Source of the DNA: Advenella faeciporci
GTDB lineage: Bacteria > Pseudomonadota > Gammaproteobacteria > Burkholderiales > Burkholderiaceae_B
Reading direction: 5' to 3'
Assembly: GCF_014652395.1 (NCBI RefSeq)
Contig: NZ_BMYS01000009.1
Location: 1 to 64,000, forward strand
DNA length: 64,000 nucleotides
The position numbers and the translations under genes are program-made. Positions within the stretch are counted from its first letter, which is position 1. Each line of letters begins with the position of its first letter. The notes below the pieces were generated by a model. It was not told the origin of the DNA and made no database searches. It saw only the letters and a list, made by a program, of their open reading frames with translations. Shown here piece by piece: positions 7,915 through 18,180 of the stretch.

Positions 7915-8302
7915 ACAGACTTTTCTGGCCTTTGATTTCGGCCTGAAAAAAATTGGCGTTGCCATTGGCAACAGTCTGACCAAAAGTGCCCGTCCGCTGT
8001 GTATCCTGAAGCCGGCCACCAAACAGGCCCGTTTCGAACAAATCGCTCAACTACTGGGCGAGTGGCAACCCGATTGTGTCATAGTCGGCCTGCCCCTTAC
8101 GCTCGAGGGCCAGGAACAACCCGCCTCATTGCAAAGCAGGCGTTTTGCCAACCAGCTTAACGGGCGTTTCGCCGTCAGGGTTGAGCTGGTGGATGAGCGG
8201 GGTTCCAGCCTGGAGGCCCAGTCGTACCTGGGCAACAATAATGATGACGATGCGGTGGCCGCATCCATCATTTTGCAACGTTATCTGGATAAGCTGGCGT
8301 AA
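7907..8302 (+). CDS. ruvX: RuvX/YqgF, putative Holliday-junction resolvase and 16S pre-rRNA nuclease
   Basis: RNase H-fold protein of 131 residues, implicated in 16S rRNA 5' processing and resolvase-like activity. The first catalytic aspartate lies in AFDFGLKKIGVAIG near residue 9. The VIVGLPLTLEGQEQ strand is in the middle and VELVDERGSSLEA is near 100. The ATG at 7907 gives the normal N terminus. A longer frame from 7823 is only overlap with yqgE. An 8-base overlap with yqgE suggests coupling. Confidence 0.93.
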   Translation: MPEQTFLAFDFGLKKIGVAIGNSLTKSARPLCILKPATKQARFEQIAQLLGEWQPDCVIVGLPLTLEGQEQPASLQSRRFANQLNGRFAVRVELVDERGSSLEAQSYLGNNNDDDAVAASIILQRYLDKLA

Positions 8303-8341
8303 AATGACAAAACATGATTTTGACAATTACAGGAAAAAACA

Positions 8342-8866
8342 ATGGAGTTAACCCTACCTAGAGCGGAAGACTTGTATGCGCACATGAAAGCGGGCATTGA
8401 AGAGCTTCTCGGGAAACTTGATCCTGATTCAGTGCACCTGGTTGGCATTTACTCGGGGGGTGCCTGGTTGGTGGAAAGGTTGCAAAAAGACCTCAAGCTG
8501 CAAAACCCTTCTGGCGTGATCAACACCAGCCTGTATCGGGACGATTTTCATAAAATCGGCTTGCATTCGCAGGTCCTGCCCAGCTCCATTCCCTTCGAGG
8601 TCAATGGCAAGCATATCATCATGGTGGACGATATTTTGTATACCGGTCGCACCACAAGGGCTGCCATCAACGAGCTTTTTGATTACGGGCGTCCCGCTTC
8701 CATTTCCCTGGCCGTGCTAATTGACCGTGGTGGCCGTGAATTGCCGGTTTCACCCAATGTATGCGGAGGGGTGATTCCCCTTGAGAAAGGAACCAGTTTT
8801 GTACTTTCACAAAATGAACAAAGATTATTTGATATTGATTTAAAAAAGGAAAACGTCGGTGCATAA
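8342..8866 (+). CDS. pyrR: PyrR, pyr regulator / uracil phosphoribosyltransferase
   Basis: The 174-residue phosphoribosyltransferase-fold protein has the PRPP-binding motif [14 protein letters not shown] at about 95-108 and the SLYRDD segment near 60. In Firmicutes PyrR binds pyr mRNA. In proteobacteria the regulatory role is less clear and UPRTase activity is the safer call. It sits at the head of pyrR-pyrB-pyrC' and overlaps pyrB by 8 bases. No obvious pyr attenuator hairpin was seen in the 39 bases before it. Confidence 0.93.
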   Translation: MELTLPRAEDLYAHMKAGIEELLGKLDPDSVHLVGIYSGGAWLVERLQKDLKLQNPSGVINTSLYRDDFHKIGLHSQVLPSSIPFEVNGKHIIMVDDILYTGRTTRAAINELFDYGRPASISLAVLIDRGGRELPVSPNVCGGVIPLEKGTSFVLSQNEQRLFDIDLKKENVGA

Positions 8867-9812
8867 TCCCCAGCTTAATCGACACGGAGAGTTAACGCAT
8901 TTACTGAGTACGGAAGGATTGCCCAAAGATATCCTTACTCACATCCTGGATACTGCACAAACCTTTGTTCCCCTGGCGGAGCGGGAAGTCAAGAAAGTGC
9001 CGCTGCTGCGTGGCAAAAGCGTTTTCAATCTTTTCTTTGAAAACTCTACACGTACCAGAACCACGTTTGAGATTGCGGCAAAGCGTTTGTCGGCAGATGT
9101 ATTCAACCTGAATATCAATGCTTCCTCAACATCCAAAGGCGAGTCCCTGCTAGATACCATCAGTAATTTAACGGCCATGCAGGCCGATATTTTTGTGGTC
9201 AGGCACGAAGCCAGCGGTGCGCCTTATCTTATTGCCCAACATGTCGAGCCGCATATTCATGTGGTTAACGCTGGCGATGGACGCCATGCACACCCAACCC
9301 AGGGTCTGCTTGATATGTACACGATCCGTCATTTCAAGAAAGACTTCTCCAACTTGACGGTTGCCATTGTAGGCGACATTCTGCATTCGCGTGTGGCCCG
9401 TTCTGACATTCATGCGCTTACCACACTGGGTGCGGCAGAAATCCGTGCGATTGCCCCGCTTACCCTGTTGCCGGGTGGGCTTGAGCAAATGGGCGTTCGT
9501 GTCTTTACGAATATGGAACAGGGCCTGAAAGACGTGGATGTCATCATCATGTTGCGCCTGCAAAACGAACGCATGAAAGGGGCGTTATTGCCTTCTTCGC
9601 AAGAGTATTTCAAGCATTATGGCTTAACACGGGAAAAGCTGGCCTATGCCAAACCAGATGCCATCGTCATGCACCCGGGTCCCATGAACAGGGGGGTTGA
9701 AATTGATTCCGCTGTTGCCGATGGCGATCAGGCGGTCATTCTGAACCAGGTGAATTTTGGTATTGCAGTCCGGATGGCTGTTATGAGTATTGTGGCAGGA
9801 GCTAGTCAGTGA
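8859..9812 (+). CDS. pyrB: Aspartate carbamoyltransferase catalytic chain
   Basis: Makes carbamoyl-aspartate, the committed step of pyrimidine synthesis. At 317 residues it has the carbamoyl-phosphate motif STRTRTTF at 63-70, the ASSTSKGES loop near 90, [11 protein letters not shown] near 147 and the MHPGPMNRG segment near 270. The start is GTG and overlaps the pyrR stop. It overlaps the next gene by four bases (GTGA). The pairing with an inactive dihydroorotase homologue matches the Pseudomonas-type PyrB/PyrC' dodecamer, with no PyrI. Confidence 0.96.
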   Translation: MHNPQLNRHGELTHLLSTEGLPKDILTHILDTAQTFVPLAEREVKKVPLLRGKSVFNLFFENSTRTRTTFEIAAKRLSADVFNLNINASSTSKGESLLDTISNLTAMQADIFVVRHEASGAPYLIAQHVEPHIHVVNAGDGRHAHPTQGLLDMYTIRHFKKDFSNLTVAIVGDILHSRVARSDIHALTTLGAAEIRAIAPLTLLPGGLEQMGVRVFTNMEQGLKDVDVIIMLRLQNERMKGALLPSSQEYFKHYGLTREKLAYAKPDAIVMHPGPMNRGVEIDSAVADGDQAVILNQVNFGIAVRMAVMSIVAGASQ

Positions 9813-11104
9813 AAATCTTGATTAAAAACGGTCGTTTGCTTGATCCCAAAAATGGCATTGACCAGATATGTGATATTTCAATTGCCTCCGGACGCGTGGT
9901 GGGAATTGGCAAGGTAGATCCTTCTTTCGAGGCCAAACGCGTTATTGATGCGCAAGGACTGGCGGTCGTGCCCGGCCTTATCGATTTGTCTGTCCGGTTG
10001 CGTGAACCCGGTTTCGAGCACCGCGCAACCCTTGAGTCCGAGATGCATGCTTCGCTGGCCGGTGGGGTGACCAGCCTGGTCATTCCTCCTGATACCGATC
10101 CGGTGCTTGATGAGCCCGGTCTGGTGGAAATGTTGAAACACCGCGCCAAACAGCTAAATCAGGCCAATCTGTATCCATTGGGTGCCATGACGCTGGGCCT
10201 GAAGGGTGAAATCATCACTGAAATGGCCGAGCTGACCGAGGCCGGCTGTGTGGCTTTTTCCCAGGCGGTGCGTCCGTTAATAGATTATGGCGTGTTGTAC
10301 CGCACCATGCTGTATGCCAAAACCTTCGACTATACCTTGTGGTTACATCCCTTTGATGCGGCCTTGTCCAAAGGGGGCGTGGCGGCCAGTGGGGCGTTTG
10401 CCTCCCGCACGGGCCTGGCGGGAGTTCCCGTCCAGGCTGAAACCATTGCCTTGCATGTCCTGTTTGAGTTGCAAAAAAGCACGGGCGTGCGTTTGCATCT
10501 GTGCCGGGTTTCAAGTGCAGCCGGGTTGGACCTGGTGCGCAAGGCCAAGGCAGAAGGCTTGCCGGTCAGCTGTGATGTTTCCATCAACCAGATTCATCTT
10601 ATCGACCAGGATATTGGTTTCTTTGACAGCAATTATCGTCTGGATCCGCCCTTGCGCTCACAGCGTGACCGTGATGCGATCCGTCAGGGTCTGGCAGACG
10701 GCACGATTGACGCCATCTGCTCCGATCACACGCCTGTTGATGATGATGGCAAGCTGCTGCCATTTTCCGAGGCGGAGCAGGGGGCGACCGGTGTGGAACT
10801 GTTGTTCTCGCTGGTTTATAAATGGGCCCTGGAAACCAAAACCCCAGTGCTGGACGCATTAGCCAAAATCACTACGCAACCGGCTTCTATACTGTTGTCC
10901 GGTGCGCCCGCCCTGCCACCCTGCGGTCATCTGGATATTGGTGTGCCTGCCGATCTGGCGCTGGTGGACCTTGATGCAGCATGGGTTGTTAATCGTGAAT
11001 CCATTTACAGTCAAAGCTGCCATACTCCATTTTTTGGTTATGAACTGCCCGCCAAGGTCAAAATGACACTGGTGGGTGGACGGGTTGTGTGGGAGTCGGC
11101 TTGA
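9809..11104 (+). CDS. pyrX: Dihydroorotase-like protein PyrC' (PyrX), probably non-catalytic
   Basis: The 431-residue amidohydrolase-fold protein aligns with type I dihydroorotase but lacks the metal ligands. The first HxH after PGLID is replaced by S61-V-R63. CHVS is CRVS, and the EVTPHH strand reads [13 protein letters not shown] near 300 is kept. Such inactive PyrC' proteins hold the pyrB ATCase trimers together in pseudomonads. The pyrB-pyrC' four-base overlap supports a joint complex. A real dihydroorotase should be encoded elsewhere. Start is GTG. Loss of the ligands is read directly, while the structural role is by analogy. Confidence 0.9.
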   Translation: MKILIKNGRLLDPKNGIDQICDISIASGRVVGIGKVDPSFEAKRVIDAQGLAVVPGLIDLSVRLREPGFEHRATLESEMHASLAGGVTSLVIPPDTDPVLDEPGLVEMLKHRAKQLNQANLYPLGAMTLGLKGEIITEMAELTEAGCVAFSQAVRPLIDYGVLYRTMLYAKTFDYTLWLHPFDAALSKGGVAASGAFASRTGLAGVPVQAETIALHVLFELQKSTGVRLHLCRVSSAAGLDLVRKAKAEGLPVSCDVSINQIHLIDQDIGFFDSNYRLDPPLRSQRDRDAIRQGLADGTIDAICSDHTPVDDDGKLLPFSEAEQGATGVELLFSLVYKWALETKTPVLDALAKITTQPASILLSGAPALPPCGHLDIGVPADLALVDLDAAWVVNRESIYSQSCHTPFFGYELPAKVKMTLVGGRVVWESA

Positions 11105-11859
11105 TTCTGCGAATAATGCTTTTCAGCATAAGGGTCTTTGTCATGATTCTTATGCTGGCGTTTGGCCTGGTAACGACCTTCCTGCTGTATCCATTGCTTA
11201 AAGAGCCTACGCGTGACACGATCACCCGCTGCTGGTCACGCCATTTGATGAAAGTCTGTGGCGTGCGCATTGTTGTTGAAGGACAGCCGATCCTGAAAGG
11301 CGCGGTGATGTGGGTGGCCAATCATGTGTCCTGGATTGATATTTTTATCCTGAACAGTTGTCGCACGACTTCTTTTATTGCGAAAAGTGAAATCAGGAAA
11401 TGGCCGGTGATTGGGTGGCTGGTTGCCTCGGTGGGTACGATTTTTATCGAACGGGGCCAGCGTCATGCCATTTCCCGGGTCAGCAAGTCAATCCTTGAGC
11501 TTTTCAGGCATGGCTCCTGTGTTGGCCTGTTTCCCGAAGGGACAACCACCGATGGCATGGATATGCGTTCTTTGCATACCAGCCTGTTTGAACCGCCGCT
11601 CAGGGCGATGGTGCCCATTCAGCCGGTGGCGCTTGTCTTCACGCAGCATGGCAGGCGAAGTGGTGCGATGGCTTTTGTGGGCGAGCAGACCCTGGTGAAC
11701 AATATCTGGCACTTGCTGAGCTCACGGGGCATTCTGGTTTATGTTCGTTTTCTTGAGCCGCTTAACCAGCCTGGCGAACCGGTAGAGGCTACCCGGACTG
11801 AAATTGCCGGTGAAATTCGTACGGCTATTATTCACGAACTGAAAAAAGAACTGGCCTGA
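11089..11859 (+). CDS. plsC: 1-acyl-sn-glycerol-3-phosphate acyltransferase
   Basis: Acylates lysophosphatidate to phosphatidate at the inner membrane. An N-terminal hydrophobic segment (about 8-34) precedes the acyltransferase motif I NHVSWID at 78-84, and motif III FPEGTTTDG near 150 follows. The 256-residue length is normal. The frame overlaps the pyrC' end by 16 bases from a GTG start. An ATG at 11116 is an alternative. It is convergent with apaH with no spacer. Confidence 0.92.
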   Translation: MGVGLILRIMLFSIRVFVMILMLAFGLVTTFLLYPLLKEPTRDTITRCWSRHLMKVCGVRIVVEGQPILKGAVMWVANHVSWIDIFILNSCRTTSFIAKSEIRKWPVIGWLVASVGTIFIERGQRHAISRVSKSILELFRHGSCVGLFPEGTTTDGMDMRSLHTSLFEPPLRAMVPIQPVALVFTQHGRRSGAMAFVGEQTLVNNIWHLLSSRGILVYVRFLEPLNQPGEPVEATRTEIAGEIRTAIIHELKKELA

Positions 11860-12666
11860 TCAAGCCGCGGCAATCTGTATCAGCTTTCTGTCGTTAAGAC
11901 GGATGGCTGATAACTTGCCTCCCCAGACGTAGCCGGTATCAAGCGCAATCAGGTGTTCGCGCAGCAGTAATCCCAGCGTGGACCAATGGCCAAAAATAAT
12001 GGTGTCATCGATGGTTTTACGACCGGGCACCTCAAACCAGGGGATGAGTCCCTTGTCACTGCCAGGCGCTTCCTTGGAAGCGAAATCCATATGGCCTTTG
12101 CCGGTGCATAAACGGATGCGGGTAAGGGCGTTGATAATCACCCGCAGGCGTTTTGGGCCCTCAAGGGATTCTTTCCATTGAGAGGGTTCATTGCCGTACA
12201 TGTTTTGCAGGTTTTTTTTCCAATCCCGGGAACGCAGGGACTCTGCCGCCTCATTGGCCAGACGCAAGGTGGTGGCCAGATCCCATTTTGCCATAACGCC
12301 CGCATGCACCATCAGGTGCTCGTGGTCGTAATGGGCCAGCGGACGGTGCCTGAGCCAGTTGATCAGGTCCCTGGCATCCTTGGCATTCAGGATGTCATCA
12401 ATGGTATCTGATTTGTTTTGCCGCCGGATGCCGGCATAAACAGCCAGCAAATGCAGGTCATGGTTACCCAGGATGCAAACAGCCCTGTCACCCAGTTCAA
12501 TCAGCCGTCTTAGCGTGCGCAAGGATTCAGGGCCACGGTTGGTCAGGTCTCCGGCAAACCATAACTCACAGTCGGGATCGTCTTTTATTTCAGGTTGTTC
12601 CAGCAGCGCATCAAGGGCTTTGCAGCAGCCTTGCAAGTCGCCGACAGCCCAAATGTTTTTATTCAT
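11860..12666 (-). CDS. apaH: Bis(5'-nucleosyl)-tetraphosphatase, symmetrical
   Basis: Hydrolyses Ap4A to two ADP. The 268-residue metallophosphatase has the signature series AVGDLQG near 7, [10 protein letters not shown] near 41 and LGNHDLHLL near 67. Further on it has the MVHAGVM and FGHWSTLGL segments that complete the two-metal site. It follows lptG on the minus strand after a 12-base gap, an unusual neighbour for apaH, which is often next to ksgA. Confidence 0.94.
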   Translation of the reverse strand: MNKNIWAVGDLQGCCKALDALLEQPEIKDDPDCELWFAGDLTNRGPESLRTLRRLIELGDRAVCILGNHDLHLLAVYAGIRRQNKSDTIDDILNAKDARDLINWLRHRPLAHYDHEHLMVHAGVMAKWDLATTLRLANEAAESLRSRDWKKNLQNMYGNEPSQWKESLEGPKRLRVIINALTRIRLCTGKGHMDFASKEAPGSDKGLIPWFEVPGRKTIDDTIIFGHWSTLGLLLREHLIALDTGYVWGGKLSAIRLNDRKLIQIAAA

Positions 12667-12678
12667 AAAGTAACCTTG

Positions 12679-13854
12679 TTATTTTGATTTTTTCTTTTCA
12701 GTCTTTGTTGTATGGTTTTTTGTGGTTCGCTTGGCTTCCATAAAGTATAACGCCATCAAGGCAACGGCCAGGCCAAGGATATTGGGTGCCAAAGCGGTGA
12801 GCCAGGCGGGCAGGTTGTTTAACATGCCCAGATTAAGGGACAGCTGGTTGAACATGAAAAAACCAACGCCCAGCAAAATGCCCATGAACACTTTTGCGCC
12901 AACCCCACCGCTACGGGTTTGAATAAAGCTGATGGGGGCGGCAATGGTCATCATGACCAGTAAGGTAAAGGGATAGCTTCCTTTACGCCACAAGGCCACG
13001 AATTGCCGGTTGGTTTGCAAATTGTTTTCATCCAGGTAGGTGATGTAATCAAGCAGGGAAACCACGGACATTTTCTCCGGCTGTAATTCACCCGCCAGAA
13101 GACGGTCGGGCGTCAGGGTGGTTTCCAGGGTCAAAGAGGGGATCGATACGATTTTTGCGACCGCATTGACCGGGTCGTTGGGGTTGGCCAGAGCCTCTTC
13201 AATGTTGACGGTGCTTTGGGTTTGCGCCACATCGTTCAGGGTCAGGATATTATCCTGGAAAAAACCGTTTTGGGCGTGGGAAAAATGCAGGAATTGCCCG
13301 TTGGTTTTGTCATAGGTAATAATGCGGATGTCCTGGACGTTGCCGTTGTCCGACATGGCGCCAATATTGATGACCCGGGCGTTGCCTTGCGGGTCGGGTT
13401 CGCGAAACCAATAGCCGCTGCTCATGCGGCCACCATTGGCCTTGCCCAGGAATTTCAGGCTGAGTTCGCTGGTCTTGACTTCGGCCGCAGGCGCAAAAAA
13501 CTCGGATAACACGAGTGCGCCACCCATGATGGGGATGCAAATAACCCAAAGCATGAACAACAGCTTGGCGCTGCTGACGCCGGATACCCGCAAAATAACC
13601 AGTTCATTGCGTTGCGCCAGGTTGGCCAGGGCCATGGTGGCCCCTATCAGCAGCCCGATAGGCAGCAAGTCATAAAGCCGGGTTGGTATTTGCAGGGCTT
13701 CCAGGTATAAAAGGGACAACAGGGAAAAATTGTCGTTAACCTTATCCAGCTCGTCGATGAGGGAAAAAAAAGTAAACAAACCCAGCAGCACCAGCAGAAC
13801 AGCGGTGGTGGCTCGGTAAATTTCACTGGCAAGATAACGACGGGCAGTTTGCAT
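12679..13854 (-). CDS. lptG: Lipopolysaccharide export permease LptG
   Basis: One of the two permeases of the LptB2FG ABC transporter that extracts LPS from the inner membrane. The 391-residue protein has N-terminal membrane segments (LLVLLGLFTFFSLIDEL near 20), the LGxGI-like loop with RLYDLLPIGLLIGATMALA near 57-75 and LVILRVSGVS. A periplasmic beta-jellyroll follows, then three C-terminal membrane segments. The C terminus is a lysine-rich tail. lptF normally lies immediately upstream, but none is present here and mtgA lies upstream instead. Confidence 0.9.
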   Translation of the reverse strand: MQTARRYLASEIYRATTAVLLVLLGLFTFFSLIDELDKVNDNFSLLSLLYLEALQIPTRLYDLLPIGLLIGATMALANLAQRNELVILRVSGVSSAKLLFMLWVICIPIMGGALVLSEFFAPAAEVKTSELSLKFLGKANGGRMSSGYWFREPDPQGNARVINIGAMSDNGNVQDIRIITYDKTNGQFLHFSHAQNGFFQDNILTLNDVAQTQSTVNIEEALANPNDPVNAVAKIVSIPSLTLETTLTPDRLLAGELQPEKMSVVSLLDYITYLDENNLQTNRQFVALWRKGSYPFTLLVMMTIAAPISFIQTRSGGVGAKVFMGILLGVGFFMFNQLSLNLGMLNNLPAWLTALAPNILGLAVALMALYFMEAKRTTKNHTTKTEKKKSK

Positions 13855-14008
13855 GTAAGCGGCAAAAATAAAATATTTACAAATTATAAAGACTTTGCTG
13901 TGATTCTGATGGTTCGTATCGTAAGCAACTGCCTTGGATTGTAACTTTTAAATGGATGACAAACCCATCCTGAATACGTAAAAACGTTAATTTCTGACAA
14001 TCGGCGGT

Positions 14009-14791
14009 TTATGGCGTTTCGGGGATTTGTGCGGATTTCATCCTTGCCTGGATGGTCCGCGTGCGTGATTGCACGTAGCGGCTGCCAATGTTGGCACCGT
14101 AAACCCTGGGGTTGGGTAATAACACGGCCAGCTGGGCAGCCTGCTTTTGGCTTAGCTTGCCGGCATTGGTTTTGTAATAGTGCTGGCTGGCCGCCTGCGC
14201 GCCAAAAATACCGGTGCCCCATTCTGCCAGGTTCAAATACAGTTCCAGGATACGCTCTTTGGACATGACCGTTTCAAGCATAAAGGTAATAATCAGTTCC
14301 TGGCCTTTTCTGAGATAGCTGCGGTCATTGGACAGGAACAGGTTTTTGGCCAGTTGCTGGGAAATGGTGGAGCCGCCCCGTATTTTAGTCCTGCCTTTTT
14401 CGCTTTGCGCCGTATTGTAGCGCCAGGCCTGCTCAATGGCGTCCCATTCGATGCCGCCATGTGACACGAAGTTGGCATCTTCAGAGGCAATCACGGCTTT
14501 TTTCAGGTTGTCGCTAATCCGGTCGTAACTGACCCACTCATAACGAATGGCGACGGGCGGATTTCTTTGGGAAAGGATTGATTTCTGCTGGCTCATTATG
14601 GCGCTGCCCCATGGGTTGAAGATGCTATACCAGCACACCCACATGAACAGCCAGACTTGATAAAGAAGAGCAAGGCCCACAAGGGTGCTTCCCAGCTGCA
14701 AAAGTGTTCTGGCAACGGATTGTTGCCGGATTTTTTGCGGATACTGACGTAAATTGGCCAGCAGGGCTTGTAGCAGGGGCGGCGCAGCCAT
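14009..14791 (-). CDS. mtgA: Monofunctional peptidoglycan glycosyltransferase
   Basis: Polymerises lipid II into glycan strands. The 260-residue protein has one N-terminal membrane anchor (about 30-52), then a GT51 domain. The catalytic glutamate lies in SEDANFVSHGG, followed by GGSTISQQLAKN, KERILELYLN and the GAQAASQHYY segment. Its ATG shares one base with the aroE stop codon, so the two are likely coupled. Confidence 0.94.
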   Translation of the reverse strand: MAAPPLLQALLANLRQYPQKIRQQSVARTLLQLGSTLVGLALLYQVWLFMWVCWYSIFNPWGSAIMSQQKSILSQRNPPVAIRYEWVSYDRISDNLKKAVIASEDANFVSHGGIEWDAIEQAWRYNTAQSEKGRTKIRGGSTISQQLAKNLFLSNDRSYLRKGQELIITFMLETVMSKERILELYLNLAEWGTGIFGAQAASQHYYKTNAGKLSQKQAAQLAVLLPNPRVYGANIGSRYVQSRTRTIQARMKSAQIPETP

Positions 14792-15639
14792 TAGCCGGCA
14801 ATCAGTTGTTGACGCAGGGTTGCCAGAACGGGAATGGGATTGACACGAACCCGATTCCAGATAAAGAAACTTTCCGCACCCTGGTAAACCAGCATTCCCA
14901 GGCCATCCGAAGCAAGCCTGGCGCCATCCTTGCGGGCCTGTTGCAGGAAGGGGGTGTCGTTTTCAGGCGTATAAACCATGTCGTAGGCCAGACTGTTATG
15001 GGTGAACAGGCCAACCGGCAGCGGCAACGTATTGTCTTGCAAGCTGCTGGACGTGGCGTTGATGACAATGTCCCACTGGCCCTGGATGTGCTCAAAACCA
15101 CCTGCCGACAATTCGTTTGCGTATTGAGGCAGGCTGGCCAGGCATTGCTCAACCAGCTCCGTGGCTTTGGTGGCGGTACGGTTAATCACCTGCAATTGGC
15201 GGCAGCCGGTTTCAAGCAGCGGCAAAATAACGCCCCGGGCTGCACCACCGGCACCCAGCAGCAGAATTTTTTTATCTTCAAGTGCGATGCCCTGGCGCCG
15301 GATATCATTGACCATGCCAATGCCATCGGTATTGCAACCGTGCAGCAGGCCGTCTTCCATCCAGAGTGTATTGACCGAACCGGCTGATTGGGCGCGCAGG
15401 GACAGGTTGGCCTTGGCCAGTTCATAGGCTCTGAGCTTGAAGGGAATGGTAATGTTCAGGCCTTTGCCGCCTTGCTCAAAGAAGGTTTGGACCGCAGATT
15501 CAAAGTCCTCAGGCGGAACCAGCACTTTTTCATAGTTGATGTCCAGGCCCGCCTGCCTGGCAAACAGCGAATGAAGCAGGGGTGAGTAACTGTGCTGGAT
15601 GGGATTGCCCATGACGGCAAAATGCAAGGGAGTGTTCAT
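14791..15639 (-). CDS. aroE: Shikimate dehydrogenase
   Basis: Reduces 3-dehydroshikimate with NADPH. The 282-residue protein shows the shikimate-binding SYSPLLH near 18, the catalytic lysine region NITIPFKLRAY near 64, the Rossmann motif LGAGGAARG near 130 and NRT for the NADP phosphate near 154. A late YQGAESFFIW lies near 260. It overlaps the RNB nuclease gene by four bases at its start and mtgA by one base at its end. Confidence 0.95.
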   Translation of the reverse strand: MNTPLHFAVMGNPIQHSYSPLLHSLFARQAGLDINYEKVLVPPEDFESAVQTFFEQGGKGLNITIPFKLRAYELAKANLSLRAQSAGSVNTLWMEDGLLHGCNTDGIGMVNDIRRQGIALEDKKILLLGAGGAARGVILPLLETGCRQLQVINRTATKATELVEQCLASLPQYANELSAGGFEHIQGQWDIVINATSSSLQDNTLPLPVGLFTHNSLAYDMVYTPENDTPFLQQARKDGARLASDGLGMLVYQGAESFFIWNRVRVNPIPVLATLRQQLIAG

Positions 15640-17558
15640 GACGGGTTGGCCTCTGTCGCAGTGATGGCGGGTTCTTCCGGCTCAAGCTGTTTGACGTACT
15701 GGCAATCCAGGGTCAGCTCAAGCAGGTTGTTGCCCATTAAGTCGATTTCCACAATGCTGCCACGTTCCAGTTCGGGCATGCCATTGATTTCGGTCACAAA
15801 GGGGGCATTGTTGAAGCGAACCAGGTTGTCGCGCAATACCGTGGCTTCAACACGGGTAAGCTGTTGTTGTTCAAACCAGCGCAGGCACCAGAAACGTTCA
15901 AGACGGCTTTGGAATTCTCCCCACAAGGTATATTGCGATTCAAAAGCGCCGATAATGGCGAACAGATCAGCGTCTTTGGGTTTGAAAGGAGCCACCAGAC
16001 GGGCCGAGATGCCATGTTGTGCGGCGGCAATAATCTGGCTTTGGTTGATCAGGTCAACATAACGCCTTAAGGGTGATGTACACCACGCATAATGAGGGAC
16101 ACCAATGGTTTCATGGGGGAGCGGGTGGGTGGACATGCGTGTGCGACCGGCTTGCTGTGACCTGAAAATGCCGGGCAGGCCATTATCGTTCAGGAAACCG
16201 GCCCATTGGGTATTGGCCAGTAGCATGAACTCGGCAACAATCAGGTCCAGCGGTGCATCGCGGCGGCGGGGTGCCAGGTTGATGATTGAGTTGGGGTCGT
16301 CAGCCGGACCATCCAGCACAAAGGTGTATTCAACCCGGGAGTTGTTTTCGGGTTTGCCACGAATTACTTCGCGTGCCGATTTCAGGTGCTGCCCCAATTT
16401 CCAGAGTGGCCTGAACAGGAATGGGTAAGGCATGGGGCGGCTTTCATCTTCCAGGGACTCGACGGTAATAAGGTGGTCGATCAGGTTGGTGCGCAGGTTT
16501 TCCTGTACGCAAACCTGTTCAAGCCGGGTTTCCGATGACAGTATTTCTCCGGTATCGATATTGGCCCTGACATACAGGGACACGGCAGGCGTGGGTTTGC
16601 CTGCAATGAGTGAGAACGTGTTGATGACGGATTCCGGCTGCATCGGGATCTTGTCTCCGGGCATGTAAACAGTGGACATCCGGTCACGGGCCAGCTTGTC
16701 CAGTTCCGAATCGCGCTCAACCATCAGGGCGGGGGCGGCAATATGAATGCCAATGCGATACACGCTGCCACTTTCCTGGTGTACCGAGAATGCATCATCA
16801 ATCTCGGTGGTGAACATATCGTCGACGGAATAGGGCTCAACATCGGCCAGAGGCAGATCGGGGATGGCAGGCAGCGTGATATCCCTGAACTGGGTGCCTT
16901 TGGGGAAATTCAGGCCCAGAAACTTCTCGCGATGGATGGCCAGCGGATGTGGATAAACCTTGAGTCTTAGTAAAAGCTGCTCGATGGTTTCCCCGGTTTC
17001 GGCCAGGGCCTGGTTGAAGGCTTTCCATTCAAAGGTGTTTTTGTCGGGTTTGGCCAGGAAGGTATGAATGACAGGCTTGAAGGCTTCCGGCACAATGCCC
17101 TGCTTGATTTGCTCAATCCAGACGGCTTGTTGTTCGGCCTGTTTCTGTTTTTTCTCAAGGGCAGCCAGCGCGGCTTTCAGGATGTCGGGTGGCGCGGGTC
17201 GGTATTGGCCCTTGCCTTTGCGGTGAAAATACACCGGGGCGCCATGCAGGCGCAGCAGCAGGGCGGTTTTTTCCAGGATGCCGGGTTCATGGCCGAAGTA
17301 GTCCCGTGCCAGTTCTTCCACCTGGAATTCCTGTTGAGGCGCGCATTCCCAAAGAAATTCCAGATCAATGTCCTCGGCCAGCTTTCCGGCCTCTTCCATC
17401 AGGGTGACCGGATTATGGGTGTCGAAAAAGAAAATCGTGTTGTTGCGTTTTATTTTGCTTCTTTTCCCGGACGCCGATTCCACCTGCAGGGAAGTGTCGG
17501 CTTCCGACAGGATTTTTTCGGCTTTAAATTGACCGTTGTCTTCAAAAACCACGTACAT
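15636..17558 (-). CDS. RNB-domain exoribonuclease (RNase II family)
   Basis: The 640-residue 3'-5' exoribonuclease-like protein has N-terminal OB/HTH-like parts (about 1-200) ahead of an RNB domain. This domain contains SVDDMFTTEIDDAFSV near 240, with the acidic metal ligands, then IGIHIAAP, MSTVYMPGDKIPMQP and the late YAWCTSPLRRYVDL arginine motif near 505. A C-terminal S1 domain is not obvious. The type is common in Alcaligenaceae beside aroE. It may act in RNA turnover, but substrate choice between RNase II and RNase R roles cannot be read. Confidence 0.88.
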   Translation of the reverse strand: MYVVFEDNGQFKAEKILSEADTSLQVESASGKRSKIKRNNTIFFFDTHNPVTLMEEAGKLAEDIDLEFLWECAPQQEFQVEELARDYFGHEPGILEKTALLLRLHGAPVYFHRKGKGQYRPAPPDILKAALAALEKKQKQAEQQAVWIEQIKQGIVPEAFKPVIHTFLAKPDKNTFEWKAFNQALAETGETIEQLLLRLKVYPHPLAIHREKFLGLNFPKGTQFRDITLPAIPDLPLADVEPYSVDDMFTTEIDDAFSVHQESGSVYRIGIHIAAPALMVERDSELDKLARDRMSTVYMPGDKIPMQPESVINTFSLIAGKPTPAVSLYVRANIDTGEILSSETRLEQVCVQENLRTNLIDHLITVESLEDESRPMPYPFLFRPLWKLGQHLKSAREVIRGKPENNSRVEYTFVLDGPADDPNSIINLAPRRRDAPLDLIVAEFMLLANTQWAGFLNDNGLPGIFRSQQAGRTRMSTHPLPHETIGVPHYAWCTSPLRRYVDLINQSQIIAAAQHGISARLVAPFKPKDADLFAIIGAFESQYTLWGEFQSRLERFWCLRWFEQQQLTRVEATVLRDNLVRFNNAPFVTEINGMPELERGSIVEIDLMGNNLLELTLDCQYVKQLEPEEPAITATEANPS

Positions 17559-17570
17559 TGAGTTTTTTTC

Positions 17571-18152
17571 CTAATTGTTTAAGGCAAAATCCAGGACTTG
17601 GGGAATATATTCTTCAAAATCTGAAAAACCGTGGTCCCCACCGGGAATAATTAATTGTTTTGCGCCAGAATAGCGATGTTGCATTTCCCGCCAGTCCAGC
17701 ACTTCGTCAGCCATGCGGGCCATCAGGAACATTTTTTCCGGATGCCTGATGTCCGGTACGAACAGTTCCGCCAGTTCCTTGATGTGTTCCGCTTTCAGTT
17801 CGAACGGCTCATCGCTGTGAAAGCAGGTCATGGGGCCGAGTTGGGTAGACAGATCACGCGCGGCATAAATACACGGGTTGACAAGAACCGCCTTGCAATC
17901 CAGTTCATTGGCCAGCCAGGTTGCATAGTATCCGCCCAGTGATGAACCAATCACGGTAAGCTGGTGAATGTCCCGGCCATGGCATAGCTGGTGAGCCGTG
18001 GACAGGGCCAGTTCTATGGCCTGTTTGGGCGAAACGGGCAGGTTGGGGCCGGCGAAAGCATGGCTTAACCCCCGGCTGGCCATGGCCTGTTGCATTAGCT
18101 GTGACTTGGCCGACAAGGACGAAGACCGAAAACCATGTAAATACAGAATCAT
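17571..18152 (-). CDS. YqiA-like alpha/beta hydrolase esterase
   Basis: The 193-residue hydrolase has an oxyanion-hole start ILYLHGFRSS, a nucleophile serine in VIGSSLGGYYA near 90, LVNPC after the next strand and a C-terminal histidine in GGDHGFSDFE. This pattern is that of the YqiA esterase family. The substrate is unknown. It sits 12 bases downstream of the next gene's region in the same minus-strand run with mpl and the RNB nuclease. Confidence 0.85.
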   Translation of the reverse strand: MILYLHGFRSSSLSAKSQLMQQAMASRGLSHAFAGPNLPVSPKQAIELALSTAHQLCHGRDIHQLTVIGSSLGGYYATWLANELDCKAVLVNPCIYAARDLSTQLGPMTCFHSDEPFELKAEHIKELAELFVPDIRHPEKMFLMARMADEVLDWREMQHRYSGAKQLIIPGGDHGFSDFEEYIPQVLDFALNN

Positions 18153-18180
18153 ATGAAAAATAATAAAGGCCGCTTAATAA

